Notes: a model not told the origin generated them from the sequence alone. A stretch of DNA of 64,000 nucleotides from Flavobacterium aestivum (GCF_026870175.2 NZ_CP113977.2:3472001-3536000), one strand, 5' to 3'; shown: positions 54,757 to 62,443, counted from the first letter of the stretch. Made by a program: numbers and translations.

Positions 54757-55089
54757 TCAACAACAATCAGTTTTCTTTTTTTCAATATGAGCATTTACGT
54801 TTTGAAAAAAACTTTTGATTTTTTCAAATCCATTTTCGTCAATACAATAGCAAATCGCATTTCCTTCAACACTTCCTTTTATCAACCCTGCATTTTTAAG
54901 TTCTTTTAAATGCTGTGAAATTGTTGGCTGTGCCAATGACAATTCATTTACAATATCGCCACAAATACAAGAATTAACTTTTAGAATGTATTCTATAATT
55001 GCAATACGAGCAGGATGTCCTAATGCTTTTATTAAAATTGCCAGTTCGTTTTGGTTATCTGTATAAAAATCTGTTTTTGTCGCTCCCAT
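54757..55089 (-). CDS. arsR: ArsR-family transcriptional repressor
   Basis: A 110-residue winged-helix repressor. LAILIKALGHPARIAIIEYILKVNSCICGDIVNELSLAQPTISQHLKELKNAGLIKGSVEGNAICYCI is the HTH/wing core. The CIC in NSCICGDIV sits at the metal-sensing alpha-3 position of ArsR proteins, and a terminal CC (KKKTDCC) may add a ligand. It should repress its own operon until arsenite or antimonite binds. The start ATG 55089 fits the family; seven upstream codons would run into the operator. The inverted repeat at 55101-55122 is the likely binding site. Confidence 0.9.
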   Translation of the reverse strand: MGATKTDFYTDNQNELAILIKALGHPARIAIIEYILKVNSCICGDIVNELSLAQPTISQHLKELKNAGLIKGSVEGNAICYCIDENGFEKIKSFFQNVNAHIEKKKTDCC

Positions 55090-55100
55090 AGTTATATATC

Positions 55101-55122
55101 TATATTGCAATATTACAATATA
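55101..55122 (-). promoter_or_regulatory. Probable ArsR operator/promoter
   Basis: TATATTG (55101-55107) and CAATATA (55116-55122) form a 7-bp inverted repeat. The 8-bp spacer read on the minus strand is TAATATTG, a one-mismatch -7 box. A repressor bound here would cover the promoter core, 12 bp from the arsR start. Confidence 0.55.
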
Positions 55123-55258
55123 TCTTTCAATTAAAAAAATATAGACTATTTTTTTTAGTTATTTTCATCTGAGGATCGTGTGTACAAGCATATAAGTTAA
55201 GACATATACGTGTTATACCAGGATTAAAAAATTGAAACCAACACTTCATTTTTTTTGT

Positions 55259-55266
55259 TAATTTTG
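55259..55266 (+). promoter_or_regulatory. -7 box next to the DUF2520 ATG
   Basis: TAATTTTG, then CAAA and ATG at 55271; the transcript is expected to be nearly leaderless. Confidence 0.5.
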
Positions 55267-55270
55267 CAAA

Positions 55271-56032
55271 ATGATTAAAATAACGATTATCGGTTCAGGA
55301 AATGTGGCGCAACACTTGATTGATGCTTTCGCAAAAAGCAATGCGGTAGAAATCATTCAGGTTTTTTCAAGGACACAAAAACCAATTTCTCCACTACTCG
55401 ATTCCACTAAAATCACGAACGATTGGAACACTTTGGCAGAAGCCGATCTATACATTATAGCCGTTTCGGACGATGCAATTGCAGCGGTTTCATCCCAATT
55501 GCCTTTCGAGAATAGATTAGTAGTTCACACTTCGGGAAGTGCTCCTTTGATCTCGTTAGACAACAAAAACCGAAAAGGGGTTTTTTATCCGTTACAGACT
55601 TTTACAAAAGGAAAAGCGGTAGATTTTAAAGGCATTCCTTTTTGTTTGGAAACTCAATTCGAAAACGATTATCAGGTATTAGAAAAAGTAGCCCAATCCA
55701 TTTCGGATAATGTTTTTGCTATTGATTCACACCAACGAAAAGCTTTGCATGTTGCGGCCGTTTTCGTTAACAATTTCACCAATCATTTATATCAATTAGG
55801 AAACGAAATCTGTCAGGAAAACAAGGTTCCTTTTGATATTTTGAAACCTTTAATCCTTGAAACTGCAGAGAAAATCCAGACCCTTTCACCCAGTGATGCC
55901 CAAACAGGCCCTGCAAAACGCAATGATCTTTCGACCATTGCAGCGCATGAATCTTTTTTAACCAATGAAAATCAATCTACAATTTATAAAATACTAACAC
56001 AATCAATACTAAATCATGGCAAAAAGCTATAA
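55271..56032 (+). CDS. Rossmann-like/DUF2520 oxidoreductase-like protein
   Basis: A 253-residue protein: NAD(P)-binding N-terminal domain with ITIIGSGNVAQHLIDAF and DLYIIAVSDDAIAAV, then the helical DUF2520 domain (about 115-250) with RKALHVAAVFVNNFTNHLYQLG and SDAQTGPAKRNDLSTIAAHESFL. The layout resembles ProC/ketopantoate reductase relatives. The substrate is unknown. First gene of the tight run DUF2520-kdsC-UbiA-maf-mscS; its 3' end overlaps kdsC by 17 bp. Confidence 0.87.
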   Translation: MIKITIIGSGNVAQHLIDAFAKSNAVEIIQVFSRTQKPISPLLDSTKITNDWNTLAEADLYIIAVSDDAIAAVSSQLPFENRLVVHTSGSAPLISLDNKNRKGVFYPLQTFTKGKAVDFKGIPFCLETQFENDYQVLEKVAQSISDNVFAIDSHQRKALHVAAVFVNNFTNHLYQLGNEICQENKVPFDILKPLILETAEKIQTLSPSDAQTGPAKRNDLSTIAAHESFLTNENQSTIYKILTQSILNHGKKL

Positions 56033-56543
56033 AGAAATAATGAATGATATTACTACGTTTATTTTTGACGTAGATGGCGTACTAACAGACAGTTCGGTTT
56101 TTGTAACCAATGAAGGAGATATGCTTAGAACAATGAATATTCGTGATGGTTATGCCATGAAAGCGGCTATAGAAAGTGGTTATCATGTATGTATTATTTC
56201 AGGAGGAAGCAATGAAGGCGTACGAGTGAGACTTAGAAATTTAGGAATAACAGACATACATTTGGCCACTCCGGACAAGGTTGAAACGTTTAAAGAATAT
56301 ACAGATCTTTACTCTATTAATCCGGAGCAAGTTTTATATATGGGTGATGACATTCCAGATTATCACGTCATGAAATTAGTAGGATTACCGGCTTGTCCAC
56401 AAGATGCAAGTCCAGAAATCAAAGCCATTTCTACTTACGTTTCCCACAAAAGCGGTGGTAAAGGCGCTGTTCGCGATGTCATCGAACAAGTAATGAAAGT
56501 ACAAGGAAAGTGGATGACCTATTTTGACGGGAAACACGACTAA
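56016..56543 (+). CDS. kdsC: KDO 8-phosphate phosphatase (HAD, KdsC family)
   Basis: A 175-residue capless HAD hydrolase that releases KDO from KDO-8-phosphate for lipopolysaccharide. Motif I FIFDVDGVLTDSS, motif II IISGGSNEGV, Lys in TPDKVETF and motif IV VLYMGDDIPDYHVM are all visible, and SHKSGGKGAVRDVIEQVM is the KdsC C-terminal loop. Start at ATG 56016, inside the upstream gene; an ATG at 56040 would shorten it by eight residues. The 17-bp overlap implies cotranslation with DUF2520. Confidence 0.88.
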   Translation: MAKSYKEIMNDITTFIFDVDGVLTDSSVFVTNEGDMLRTMNIRDGYAMKAAIESGYHVCIISGGSNEGVRVRLRNLGITDIHLATPDKVETFKEYTDLYSINPEQVLYMGDDIPDYHVMKLVGLPACPQDASPEIKAISTYVSHKSGGKGAVRDVIEQVMKVQGKWMTYFDGKHD

Positions 56544-56599
56544 AAAATTTTAGATTACAGACTTCTGAGAATCGATAACCAACAACTGAACCCCAAAAC

Positions 56600-57526
56600 A
56601 TGAAATACCTCAAATTAATACGCTACCAAAACCTACTAATGCTTGCCTTGATGCAACTATTATTCCGTTACGGATTCTTGAAATTGCAAAATATTCCTTT
56701 GGCACTTACTGATTGGCAGTATTGTCTTTTGGTCCTTACTACAGTTTTAATTGCTGCTGGAGGTTATGTAATTAATAATATTTTGGATCAGGCAACTGAC
56801 AATGAAAACAAACCCGATCAAGTAGTTGTAGGCAAAAGTATTTCTGAAACCCTAGCTTATAATATCTATTTAGCATTAACTGTTGTAGGTGTCAGCATTG
56901 GGTTTTATTTGTCTAATGTAATTTCAAAACCCGGTTTTGCTTCTATCTTTATTATGATAGCCGCTACGTTATATTTATACGCAACAAGTCTCAAACAAAT
57001 GATGCTTGTAGGGAATCTAATCGTTGCTTTACTACTATCATTTAGCGTTATTATTATTGGTGTTTTTGACCTTTTTCCGGTTACCAATGCAGGGAATCAA
57101 CAAACTATGGCTGATTTATTTTCAATACTTCTTGATTATGCCATATTTGCTTTTATCATTAACTTCATCAGAGAGATAGTAAAGGACCTGGAAGACGTCA
57201 ATGGAGATTACAATCAAGGTATGAATACATTACCAATAGCCCTAGGAATTAACCGAACATCAAAACTGGTATTAATTATAAGCTTCATTCCCTTACTATT
57301 GGTTATATTCTATATTAATGCCTATTATATTGAATACAATTTACACATCGCAACAATATATGCTTTGTTATTTATTGTTTCCCCCCTGCTCTATTTTACC
57401 ATAAAAATGGCTACGGCAAAAAATACCAAAGATTTTCATCACTTAAGTACAGTTCTTAAGTTTGTGATCTTATTGGGATTGTTCTCTATTGCAATTGTTA
57501 CCTATAATATTCAACATCATGCTTAA
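56600..57526 (+). CDS. UbiA-family prenyltransferase
   Basis: A 308-residue integral membrane prenyltransferase with about eight or nine helices. First Asp-rich motif GGYVINNILDQATDNENKPDQ (NxxxDxxxD); second motif EIVKDLEDVNGDYNQGMNTLPI. Homologues in Flavobacteriia are often labelled geranylgeranylglycerol-phosphate geranylgeranyltransferase, an archaeal-lipid activity. That name rests on similarity and should be treated with caution; the aromatic or lipid acceptor is unknown. The 3' end overlaps maf by 8 bp. Confidence 0.82.
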   Translation: MKYLKLIRYQNLLMLALMQLLFRYGFLKLQNIPLALTDWQYCLLVLTTVLIAAGGYVINNILDQATDNENKPDQVVVGKSISETLAYNIYLALTVVGVSIGFYLSNVISKPGFASIFIMIAATLYLYATSLKQMMLVGNLIVALLLSFSVIIIGVFDLFPVTNAGNQQTMADLFSILLDYAIFAFIINFIREIVKDLEDVNGDYNQGMNTLPIALGINRTSKLVLIISFIPLLLVIFYINAYYIEYNLHIATIYALLFIVSPLLYFTIKMATAKNTKDFHHLSTVLKFVILLGLFSIAIVTYNIQHHA

Positions 57527-58100
57527 AGGAAAACTAAAAAATTATAAACTCATACTGGCTTCAGGTTCACCTAGAAGACAACAATTCTTTAAGGATTTAG
57601 ACTTAGATTTTGAAATTCGACTCAAAGAAATAAAAGAAATTTTTCCTCCTGAATTGAAAGCTGAGGAAATTACCAACTATCTCGCAGAATTAAAAGCCAA
57701 TGCATTTGAAGGTGAATTGCAAAACAATGAAATTTTAATCACCAGTGACACTATTGTTTGGCACAAAAATTGTGCTTTAGGTAAACCAAAGGATCATCAG
57801 GACGCTTTTCAAATTTTAAAGTCATTATCGAATGCAACGCACGAAGTCATTACTTCTGTATGTTTTAAGACAAATACAACATCCGATTTGATTTTTGAGA
57901 TAACAAAAGTTACCTTTAATGAATTAAGTGATGAAGCTATTCTTTATTATTTAGAAAACTACAAGCCTTATGACAAAGCTGGATCGTATGGAATTCAGGA
58001 ATGGATTGGGTTTATTGGAGTTTCAAAAATAGAAGGATCCTATGCTAATGTTATGGGAATGCCCACAGACAAAGTATATGAGTATTTAAATAATTTATAA
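57519..58100 (+). CDS. maf: Maf-like nucleotide pyrophosphatase
   Basis: A 193-residue Maf/ITPase-fold protein. KLILASGSPRRQQFFKDLDLDFEI, ILITSDTIVWHKNCALGKPKDHQDA and YKPYDKAGSYGIQEWIGFIGVSKIEGSYANVMGMP are the family signatures. Maf enzymes hydrolyse dTTP/UTP or modified nucleotides to prevent incorporation. The start is ATG 57519, overlapping the UbiA stop; an in-frame TTG further upstream has no support. mscS follows after 14 bp. Confidence 0.9.
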   Translation: MLKGKLKNYKLILASGSPRRQQFFKDLDLDFEIRLKEIKEIFPPELKAEEITNYLAELKANAFEGELQNNEILITSDTIVWHKNCALGKPKDHQDAFQILKSLSNATHEVITSVCFKTNTTSDLIFEITKVTFNELSDEAILYYLENYKPYDKAGSYGIQEWIGFIGVSKIEGSYANVMGMPTDKVYEYLNNL

Positions 58101-58114
58101 ACAAAATAAGATTA

Positions 58115-58648
58115 ATGGAGTTTTTTGATCAATATCTTAAAGAACAAATAAGTACTGGAGTATTGATATTGATTGTTATTTTATTACGCACTACTGTTTC
58201 AAAATTAGTGCGACGATATGCCAAAACAAGTCAGATTATTGAGAGAAGAACCAACTTGGTTATCAAATACATTAACATCCTTATCAATATTTTGGCAATA
58301 ATCACCTTAATATTAATTTGGGGGGTTCAAGCCAAAGACATTTTTATTACGCTTTCGTCTATTGCCACCGTAATTGGTGTGGCCATGTTTGCCCAATGGT
58401 CGATCTTGAGTAATATTACTTCCGGAATCATTTTGTTTTTTTCTTTTCCTTTCAAAATTGGAGATGTAGTTTTAATTCATGACAAAGATTTTATTGAAGA
58501 AGGAGAAATAGAAGATATTGGCGCTTTTCATGTGACTTTGCGATCAAAAGAAGGAGAAATAATAATCTATCCAAATAATTTATTTTTTCAAAAAGGAATT
58601 TCGATCATAAAAAAACCTTCAACCAATGATAAGGAGTTTACTGATTAA
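58115..58648 (+). CDS. Short MscS-family mechanosensitive channel-like protein
   Basis: A 177-residue membrane protein with three helices: ISTGVLILIVILLRTTVS (about 11-28), YINILINILAIITLILIWG (about 52-70) and the pore-like ITLSSIATVIGVAMFAQWSILSNITSGIILFFSFPF (about 80-115). Then the MscS beta domain KIGDVVLIHDKDFIEEGEIEDIGAFHVTLRSKEGEIIIYPNNLF. The alpha/beta C-terminal cage of E. coli MscS (286 residues) is missing, and the frame ends shortly after the beta domain. Such short forms occur in Bacteroidota, so this is probably a natural size. Last gene of the run. Confidence 0.82.
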   Translation: MEFFDQYLKEQISTGVLILIVILLRTTVSKLVRRYAKTSQIIERRTNLVIKYINILINILAIITLILIWGVQAKDIFITLSSIATVIGVAMFAQWSILSNITSGIILFFSFPFKIGDVVLIHDKDFIEEGEIEDIGAFHVTLRSKEGEIIIYPNNLFFQKGISIIKKPSTNDKEFTD

Positions 58649-58968
58649 ACAAAAAGGTTTTAATTACAAATAACTAAGATATTTTATTCGGAACTTCTTA
58701 AAATTATACAAGACTTGCATAAAATTTCTTAATCCATATAAAATTTAATAATCATATAAAACAATGTGAACTTTTACAAGCTAAAAAGAATACTATTAAT
58801 GTTTTACAAAAGAAATCATAAAAATAAAACATCTTAAATTATTCGATTTTCATGATACAATAATAACATTATAGTTTAGTTATTGTCTATCTAAGAAATT
58901 CAAAAAAAAATAATTTTACACCTAATAAGCAGTATACAAATAAACCCTAAATACCAATTTTAAAAACA
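58649..58968. other. Intergenic, nothing distinct
   Basis: 320 bp of AT-rich sequence between mscS and the His-rich secreted protein. No terminator-grade hairpin, promoter box with both elements, or small frame with coding character was found. Confidence 0.4.
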
Positions 58969-59493
58969 ATGAAAACAATTAAAACAATTATTATTGGACT
59001 CCTGTTTTTTGCAGCGAGTTCAACACAAGCCCAGGTTTCTGTGAATGTAAACATAGGAACGCCCAACGTAAATGTGAATGTGGGAAGACCTCCTGTTTGG
59101 GGTCCAGTAGGCTATGATGATACAGAATATTATTATTTGCCAGATATAGAAGTGTATTATGATATACGAGCATCACAATATATTTATTTCGGAAACGGTG
59201 GCTGGATAAGAGCAAGACAATTACCTCATCGTTGTAGAAACTATGACTTATATAGTGGCTATAAAGTAGTACTGACTGATTATCATGGTCATACACCGTA
59301 TTCTTATTTCAATACTCACAGAGTAAAATATTATAAAGGATACAAAGGAAAACCACAAAAAAACAGAGGTGAATACAGAGTACGCTATGAAAATGATGAT
59401 TATGATGATCACGGTCACGATCATCATGATAAGCATGAAGGAAGAGGTCATGGAAATGGACACGGTCATGGACATGGACACGGAAATCATTAA
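58969..59493 (+). CDS. Secreted protein with His/Gly-rich tail
   Basis: A 174-residue exported protein. Signal peptide MKTIKTIIIGLLFFAASSTQAQ, then VSVNVNIGTPNVNVNVGRPP and a Tyr-rich domain (EYYYLPDIEVYYDIRASQYIYFGNGGWIRARQLP). The C-terminal 29 residues are mostly His, Gly and Asp (DDHGHDHHDKHEGRGHGNGH and on), a probable low-complexity metal-binding tail. The overall style resembles other Tyr/Trp-rich envelope proteins of Flavobacterium. Function unknown. It ends at a very strong bidirectional terminator. Confidence 0.75.
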   Translation: MKTIKTIIIGLLFFAASSTQAQVSVNVNIGTPNVNVNVGRPPVWGPVGYDDTEYYYLPDIEVYYDIRASQYIYFGNGGWIRARQLPHRCRNYDLYSGYKVVLTDYHGHTPYSYFNTHRVKYYKGYKGKPQKNRGEYRVRYENDDYDDHGHDHHDKHEGRGHGNGHGHGHGHGNH

Positions 59494-59503
59494 TCCATTT
59501 TTG

Positions 59504-59553
59504 TTATAAAAGAAGAAGCCGACTCAAAATTGAGTCGGCTTCTTCTTTTATAA
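59504..59553. terminator. 24-bp perfect-stem bidirectional terminator
   Basis: Arms 59504-59527 and 59530-59553 are exact complements with a 2-nt loop (core GAAGAAGCCGACTCAA), shared by the convergent His-rich and CDGSH genes. Confidence 0.88.
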
Positions 59554-59574
59554 AGTAATAAGTAAACGAATGTT

Positions 59575-59802
59575 TTAATTCGTTTTCATAGGTGGTAAGT
59601 CAAAAGCTTTAGAATCGTGTTCAAAACTATTGCGATGCGCACCATCACAAAAAGGTTTATTAGATGATAACCCACAACGACAAAGCCCTAATGCTGCTCT
59701 TCCTTGTAGTCCATAAACGTTACCTTCCTGATCCATTATTTCGAAATCGCCTTCAATTTTTATAGACCCATTGCGATTGATTACTAATTTTGTCTTGCTC
59801 AT
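59575..59802 (-). CDS. CDGSH-type iron-sulfur protein
   Basis: A 75-residue cytosolic protein with one CDGSH motif: CRCGLSSNKPFCDGAHR (C-x-C-x2-S-x3-P-x-C-D-G-A-H), which binds a 2Fe-2S cluster with three Cys and one His. The N-terminal strands IKIEGDFEIMDQEGNVYGLQGRAALG complete the fold. Small stand-alone CDGSH proteins are thought to act in redox sensing or cluster transfer. Convergent with the His-rich secreted gene. Confidence 0.9.
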   Translation of the reverse strand: MSKTKLVINRNGSIKIEGDFEIMDQEGNVYGLQGRAALGLCRCGLSSNKPFCDGAHRNSFEHDSKAFDLPPMKTN

Positions 59803-60115
59803 ACTGCTATTATATTTTTTTTGAGCCCAAAGATTGCAAAATATATTTTTAGTCTTTAGTGTTATGCTACTTTTTTATAGTTCAAAGCCCTAATTTACAT
59901 TAATTCTATTTTACTCAAAAAACCAATCGCAGATTTGTTTTATCAGTTTGTTATCTCTAAAGCGATGTCACTTGCATTATCAATTTCATACTAAAAACAT
60001 CATAAATCACCTTCCTATAATAATAAATTAGTAAACATTAACTTATTATTAGGTTAACATCGCAAATAGGGAATTAAAATATTTTTGCGCCAAATTAACA
60101 AAAACAAAATTCTAG
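59803..60115. other. Divergent intergenic region
   Basis: 313 bp between the divergent CDGSH and 193-residue secreted genes. The only distinct element is a TATTTTTG box at 60080-60087, about 28 bp before the secreted protein's ATG. Confidence 0.4.
60080..60087 (+). promoter_or_regulatory. -7 box of the secreted protein gene at 60116
   Basis: TATTTTTG matches TAnnTTTG; no matching -33 element. Confidence 0.4.
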
Positions 60116-60697
60116 ATGAAAAACCTATTCCCAATCGTAGCAACACTACTTTTTGCTTTTAGCGCAAATAGCCAAACCAAGGACTACGCCACTCTTAAAG
60201 TAAAAGTCACCAATCTTCAAGTAGATTCTTTAGTGATTATCTCATACAAAAGACCAAATTTCAAAAAAATCATAAAAGTAAATAAGGAAGGTGTACTGAA
60301 AGACACTCTAAATGTAAAAGGAGATAAATATTATGTAAGCAATTGTTCTAATCTATTCCCTAACGGAATATACTTAAGCAACGGATACGATTTAAAGATT
60401 AGTGTTGATGCCAAAGAACCGGGACAAACCCTTGAATTTAGCGGAAAAGGCGCTGCCGAAAATGAATTTGCAACCACCTTTGCCAAAAACGAAGAGAACT
60501 TTGATTATGAATCTTTATTACAATTAAGCGAATCCGAATTCAATAAGGAAATTGATAAAATACGTTTGAATTTATTCGCAACTCTGGACAAAAAGAAATA
60601 TGCTTCAGATTTTGTTGCTTACCAAACCAGTTATTTAGATTATTTTATCGAAATGAAAACCCAAGCCTACAAAGACATTGTAGAAGAGAAAAAATAA
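60116..60697 (+). CDS. Exported protein resembling the N-terminal part of TlpA-like proteins
   Basis: A 193-residue exported protein: signal MKNLFPIVATLLFAFSANSQ, a beta domain (LKVKVTNLQVDSLVIISY, NVKGDKYYVSNCSNLFPNGIYLSNGYDLKISVDA, TLEFSGKGAAENEFATTF) and a helical C-terminus (SESEFNKEIDKIRLNLFATLDKKKYASDFVAYQTSYLDYFIEM). This is the pattern that precedes the thioredoxin domain in many Bacteroidota TlpA-family proteins, but the thioredoxin domain is absent here. Either a stand-alone version or a shortened gene; no remnant of the missing domain was seen downstream. Confidence 0.65.
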   Translation: MKNLFPIVATLLFAFSANSQTKDYATLKVKVTNLQVDSLVIISYKRPNFKKIIKVNKEGVLKDTLNVKGDKYYVSNCSNLFPNGIYLSNGYDLKISVDAKEPGQTLEFSGKGAAENEFATTFAKNEENFDYESLLQLSESEFNKEIDKIRLNLFATLDKKKYASDFVAYQTSYLDYFIEMKTQAYKDIVEEKK

Positions 60698-60727
60698 GAA
60701 ATCATTTTCTCCTAACATTACAAAAAG

Positions 60728-60766
60728 CAAAAGCTATAAAAGTCTACTTGATTTTTATAGCTTTTG
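60728..60766 (+). terminator. Terminator of the gene at 60116
   Basis: CAAAAGCTATAAAA (60728-60741) pairs perfectly with 60753-60766, followed by TGTTTTT. Confidence 0.75.
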
Positions 60767-60860
60767 TGTTTTTAAAACCCTTTTTGGGAAAATAACAACT
60801 CCCCTATTTTTACAAACAACAGTCGCCTATCAAAACCATAGGCGAGCCTACATTTCCATA

Positions 60861-60964
60861 CTACAGTGATTTTGGAACTAAATTGAGTCTCTCGAATTTG
60901 ACAAATTACCCCAAATACAAAACTAATTTTCCATTAAGCCAATTGCCCAAATCCGTTGTAGTAG
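60861..60964 (-). repeat. Element A: ~105-bp imperfect inverted-repeat cassette end
   Basis: Begins CTACAGTGATTTTGG and ends CCAAATCCGTTGTAG on the plus strand; these ends are imperfect complements (11 of 15). The interior CCCCAAATACAAAACTA...TTCCATTAAGCCAA is shared with the copy at 61573. It lies 16 bp past the stop of the small membrane-protein gene at 60981. A separate 8-bp hairpin TCGCCTAT/ATAGGCGA sits at 60823-60845. Confidence 0.65.
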
Positions 60965-60980
60965 CTATTGCACCCAGTTT

Positions 60981-61544
60981 TTATTTACGATTTAGTTTAA
61001 TTCTACTATATTTTTTGTCCAAAGGTTGTAAAATACTGTCCGAAATTATCAAATATCTTTTAGTGATTTCTTTGTCTGTTTTACTTTCTATATTTTCATC
61101 ATCAAGAATAATTATATTCTTTTCAATATGATATTTTCCAATAAATGTGCATCGATTTTCAATATACGATCTTGTTACTTCAAAGGAATTATTTTCATAC
61201 AATACTATCCAAGCTCTCTCATACTCGTCTTCAATAACTCCTTCATATTTAATTTCTCTCCAAAATTTATTTTCATTAGCTATAATTAGAAAACTATTCA
61301 AGGTAACAAACATAATAAAGAGGTACAAAGGAATAAAATCAAATTTTTCTCCTTTGTTAAACAATTTAAACAAATCTCGAATTTCAATTATTATAAAACT
61401 AAGAATAAAAATTACACTTAAAAAAGCAAATAATAAACCTTTAGCCATTCCTTCGCAGAAATCACCAAAATGAAGGTTTAAACATAAAGTCAATAAGAGC
61501 AAAATTGCTAATATTCCGTATTTAATTTTCTTTCGTTCTTTCAT
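60981..61544 (-). CDS. Small hypothetical membrane protein (cassette 1)
   Basis: A 187-residue protein that I do not recognise. A basic start (MKERKKIKYG) leads into three hydrophobic segments (about 10-25, 36-56 and 74-94), then a soluble C-terminus with EYERAWIVLYENNSFEVTRSYIENRCTFIGKYHIEKNIIILDDENI, a beta-rich segment. ATG 61544 is preferred to an upstream TTG (61562), which lies in the conserved flank TTAAAATTGAGTACAAC shared with the neighbouring gene. The stop is followed at once by repeat element A. Small two- or three-helix proteins of this kind are common in accessory strips; an immunity-type role is only a guess. Confidence 0.6.
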   Translation of the reverse strand: MKERKKIKYGILAILLLLTLCLNLHFGDFCEGMAKGLLFAFLSVIFILSFIIIEIRDLFKLFNKGEKFDFIPLYLFIMFVTLNSFLIIANENKFWREIKYEGVIEDEYERAWIVLYENNSFEVTRSYIENRCTFIGKYHIEKNIIILDDENIESKTDKEITKRYLIISDSILQPLDKKYSRIKLNRK

Positions 61545-61556
61545 CTTTAAAATTGA

Positions 61557-61563
61557 GTACAAC
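61557..61563 (-). repeat. GTACAAC cassette flank, copy 1
   Basis: TTAAAATTGAGTACAAC just before the ATG 61544 gene matches TTAAAATGTCGTACAAC before the ATG 62254 gene. On the minus strand it reads GTTGTAC. Confidence 0.5.
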
Positions 61564-61572
61564 GTTCTGATG

Positions 61573-61679
61573 CTACAGCGGGTTTGGTTCTAAATCAACC
61601 CCTATTTTTCGGATTTTCCAAATCATCCCAAATACAAAACCAACTTTCCATTAAGCCAAATGTCTAAATCCCTTGTAAT
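61573..61679 (-). repeat. Element B: second copy of the cassette-end repeat
   Basis: Begins CTACAGCGGGTTTGG and ends CTAAATCCCTTGTAA; interior matches element A with about five extra bases and roughly 85 % identity over the best 70 bp. It lies about 20 bp past the stop of the gene at 61700 and just before the start of the gene ending at 61544. Confidence 0.65.
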
Positions 61680-61699
61680 AGCTATTTTACGTCGTTTTT

Positions 61700-62254
61700 T
61701 TATTTGGTTCTGTTAAACAAAACATCTAATGGTGATAATCCTTTAGCTTTGTTCAATACGTTATCTAGTATGAATTTTTCGTCTAGAATTATTTTCTCCT
61801 CTTTATTTTTTTTAAACTCTTTATAAATCTCTACAATAGTAAAATAATCCCAATTAAATAATTTATTAATATCATAAACCTCTTTATCACAAGATAATCT
61901 CAATAAATACTGAATGTTAGATTTACCACCTTTTGATTTAATTTTGATTTCAGTTCTTTTAATATCTATTTTTTCTTCCCATTTGCTGTTGAATTCATAT
62001 CCGATTAAAGTGATTTTTTCTTTATCAATTCTAATTTCACTTATAAAATTAATGGAATTTATATAATTTTCTATTGTATAAAGTAGTGCAGCAATTATAA
62101 AAAATACTAAACCTATTAATTCCCCATAATCTTCTTCGCTGGCACAAAACCAGTAAATAATTATTCCTAAAATAATCAAAATACAAAAAAACATGTCATT
62201 TTTTATTCGGTCTGTAAATTTTATAAAATCAGTTTTAAAAACCTTCTCGTTCAT
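61700..62254 (-). CDS. Small hypothetical membrane protein (cassette 2)
   Basis: A 184-residue protein that I do not recognise. A charged N-terminus (MNEKVFKTDFIKFTDRIKND), two membrane helices (about 22-38 and 44-64) and a soluble beta/alpha C-terminus with EIRIDKEKITLIGYEFNSKW and KIKSKGGKSNIQYLLRLS. The layout is reminiscent of YcxB-like proteins. Two ATGs are possible: 62287 adds 11 residues but its codons are the conserved GTTGTAC flank seen before the neighbouring gene, so I prefer 62254. The stop is followed by repeat element B. Transcription probably runs leftward into cassette 1. Confidence 0.6.
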   Translation of the reverse strand: MNEKVFKTDFIKFTDRIKNDMFFCILIILGIIIYWFCASEEDYGELIGLVFFIIAALLYTIENYINSINFISEIRIDKEKITLIGYEFNSKWEEKIDIKRTEIKIKSKGGKSNIQYLLRLSCDKEVYDINKLFNWDYFTIVEIYKEFKKNKEEKIILDEKFILDNVLNKAKGLSPLDVLFNRTK

Positions 62255-62278
62255 TAGATTTCGTTCGGTTAAAATGTC

Positions 62279-62285
62279 GTACAAC
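62279..62285 (-). repeat. GTACAAC cassette flank, copy 2
   Basis: Part of TTAAAATGTCGTACAAC on the plus strand, matching the flank at 61557-61563. Confidence 0.5.
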
Positions 62286-62387
62286 ATGCATATATCTATG
62301 ACTAATCACTCCAATCCACCCAAATCTGGGTAATTTTGTGTGACAAACTCTCGGTATTACTTTTTCTAAATATATAAGGATATATAA

Positions 62388-62419
62388 AAGAGAGGCTGTC
62401 TATTTAGACAACCTCTCTT
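62388..62419 (-). terminator. Terminator of the XRE gene
   Basis: AAGAGAGG (62388-62395) pairs with 62412-62419 and TGTCTA (62397-62402) with 62405-62410, one mismatch between, with a U-rich tail on the minus strand. Confidence 0.8.
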
Positions 62420-62443
62420 ATCAAAACCAAATTTGGCAGTATG

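Noticed and set aside
58115..58648. Short MscS protein as a truncated pseudogene
   Set aside because: The frame ends cleanly after the beta domain and no remnant of the missing C-terminal domain follows; short forms are known in the phylum.
60883..61131. 82-codon plus-strand frame crossing repeat element A
   Set aside because: Covers the repeat and the 3' end of the minus-strand gene; no family character.
61147..61473. 108-codon plus-strand frame
   Set aside because: Antisense to the membrane-protein gene at 60981-61544, which has proper helices and a charged start.
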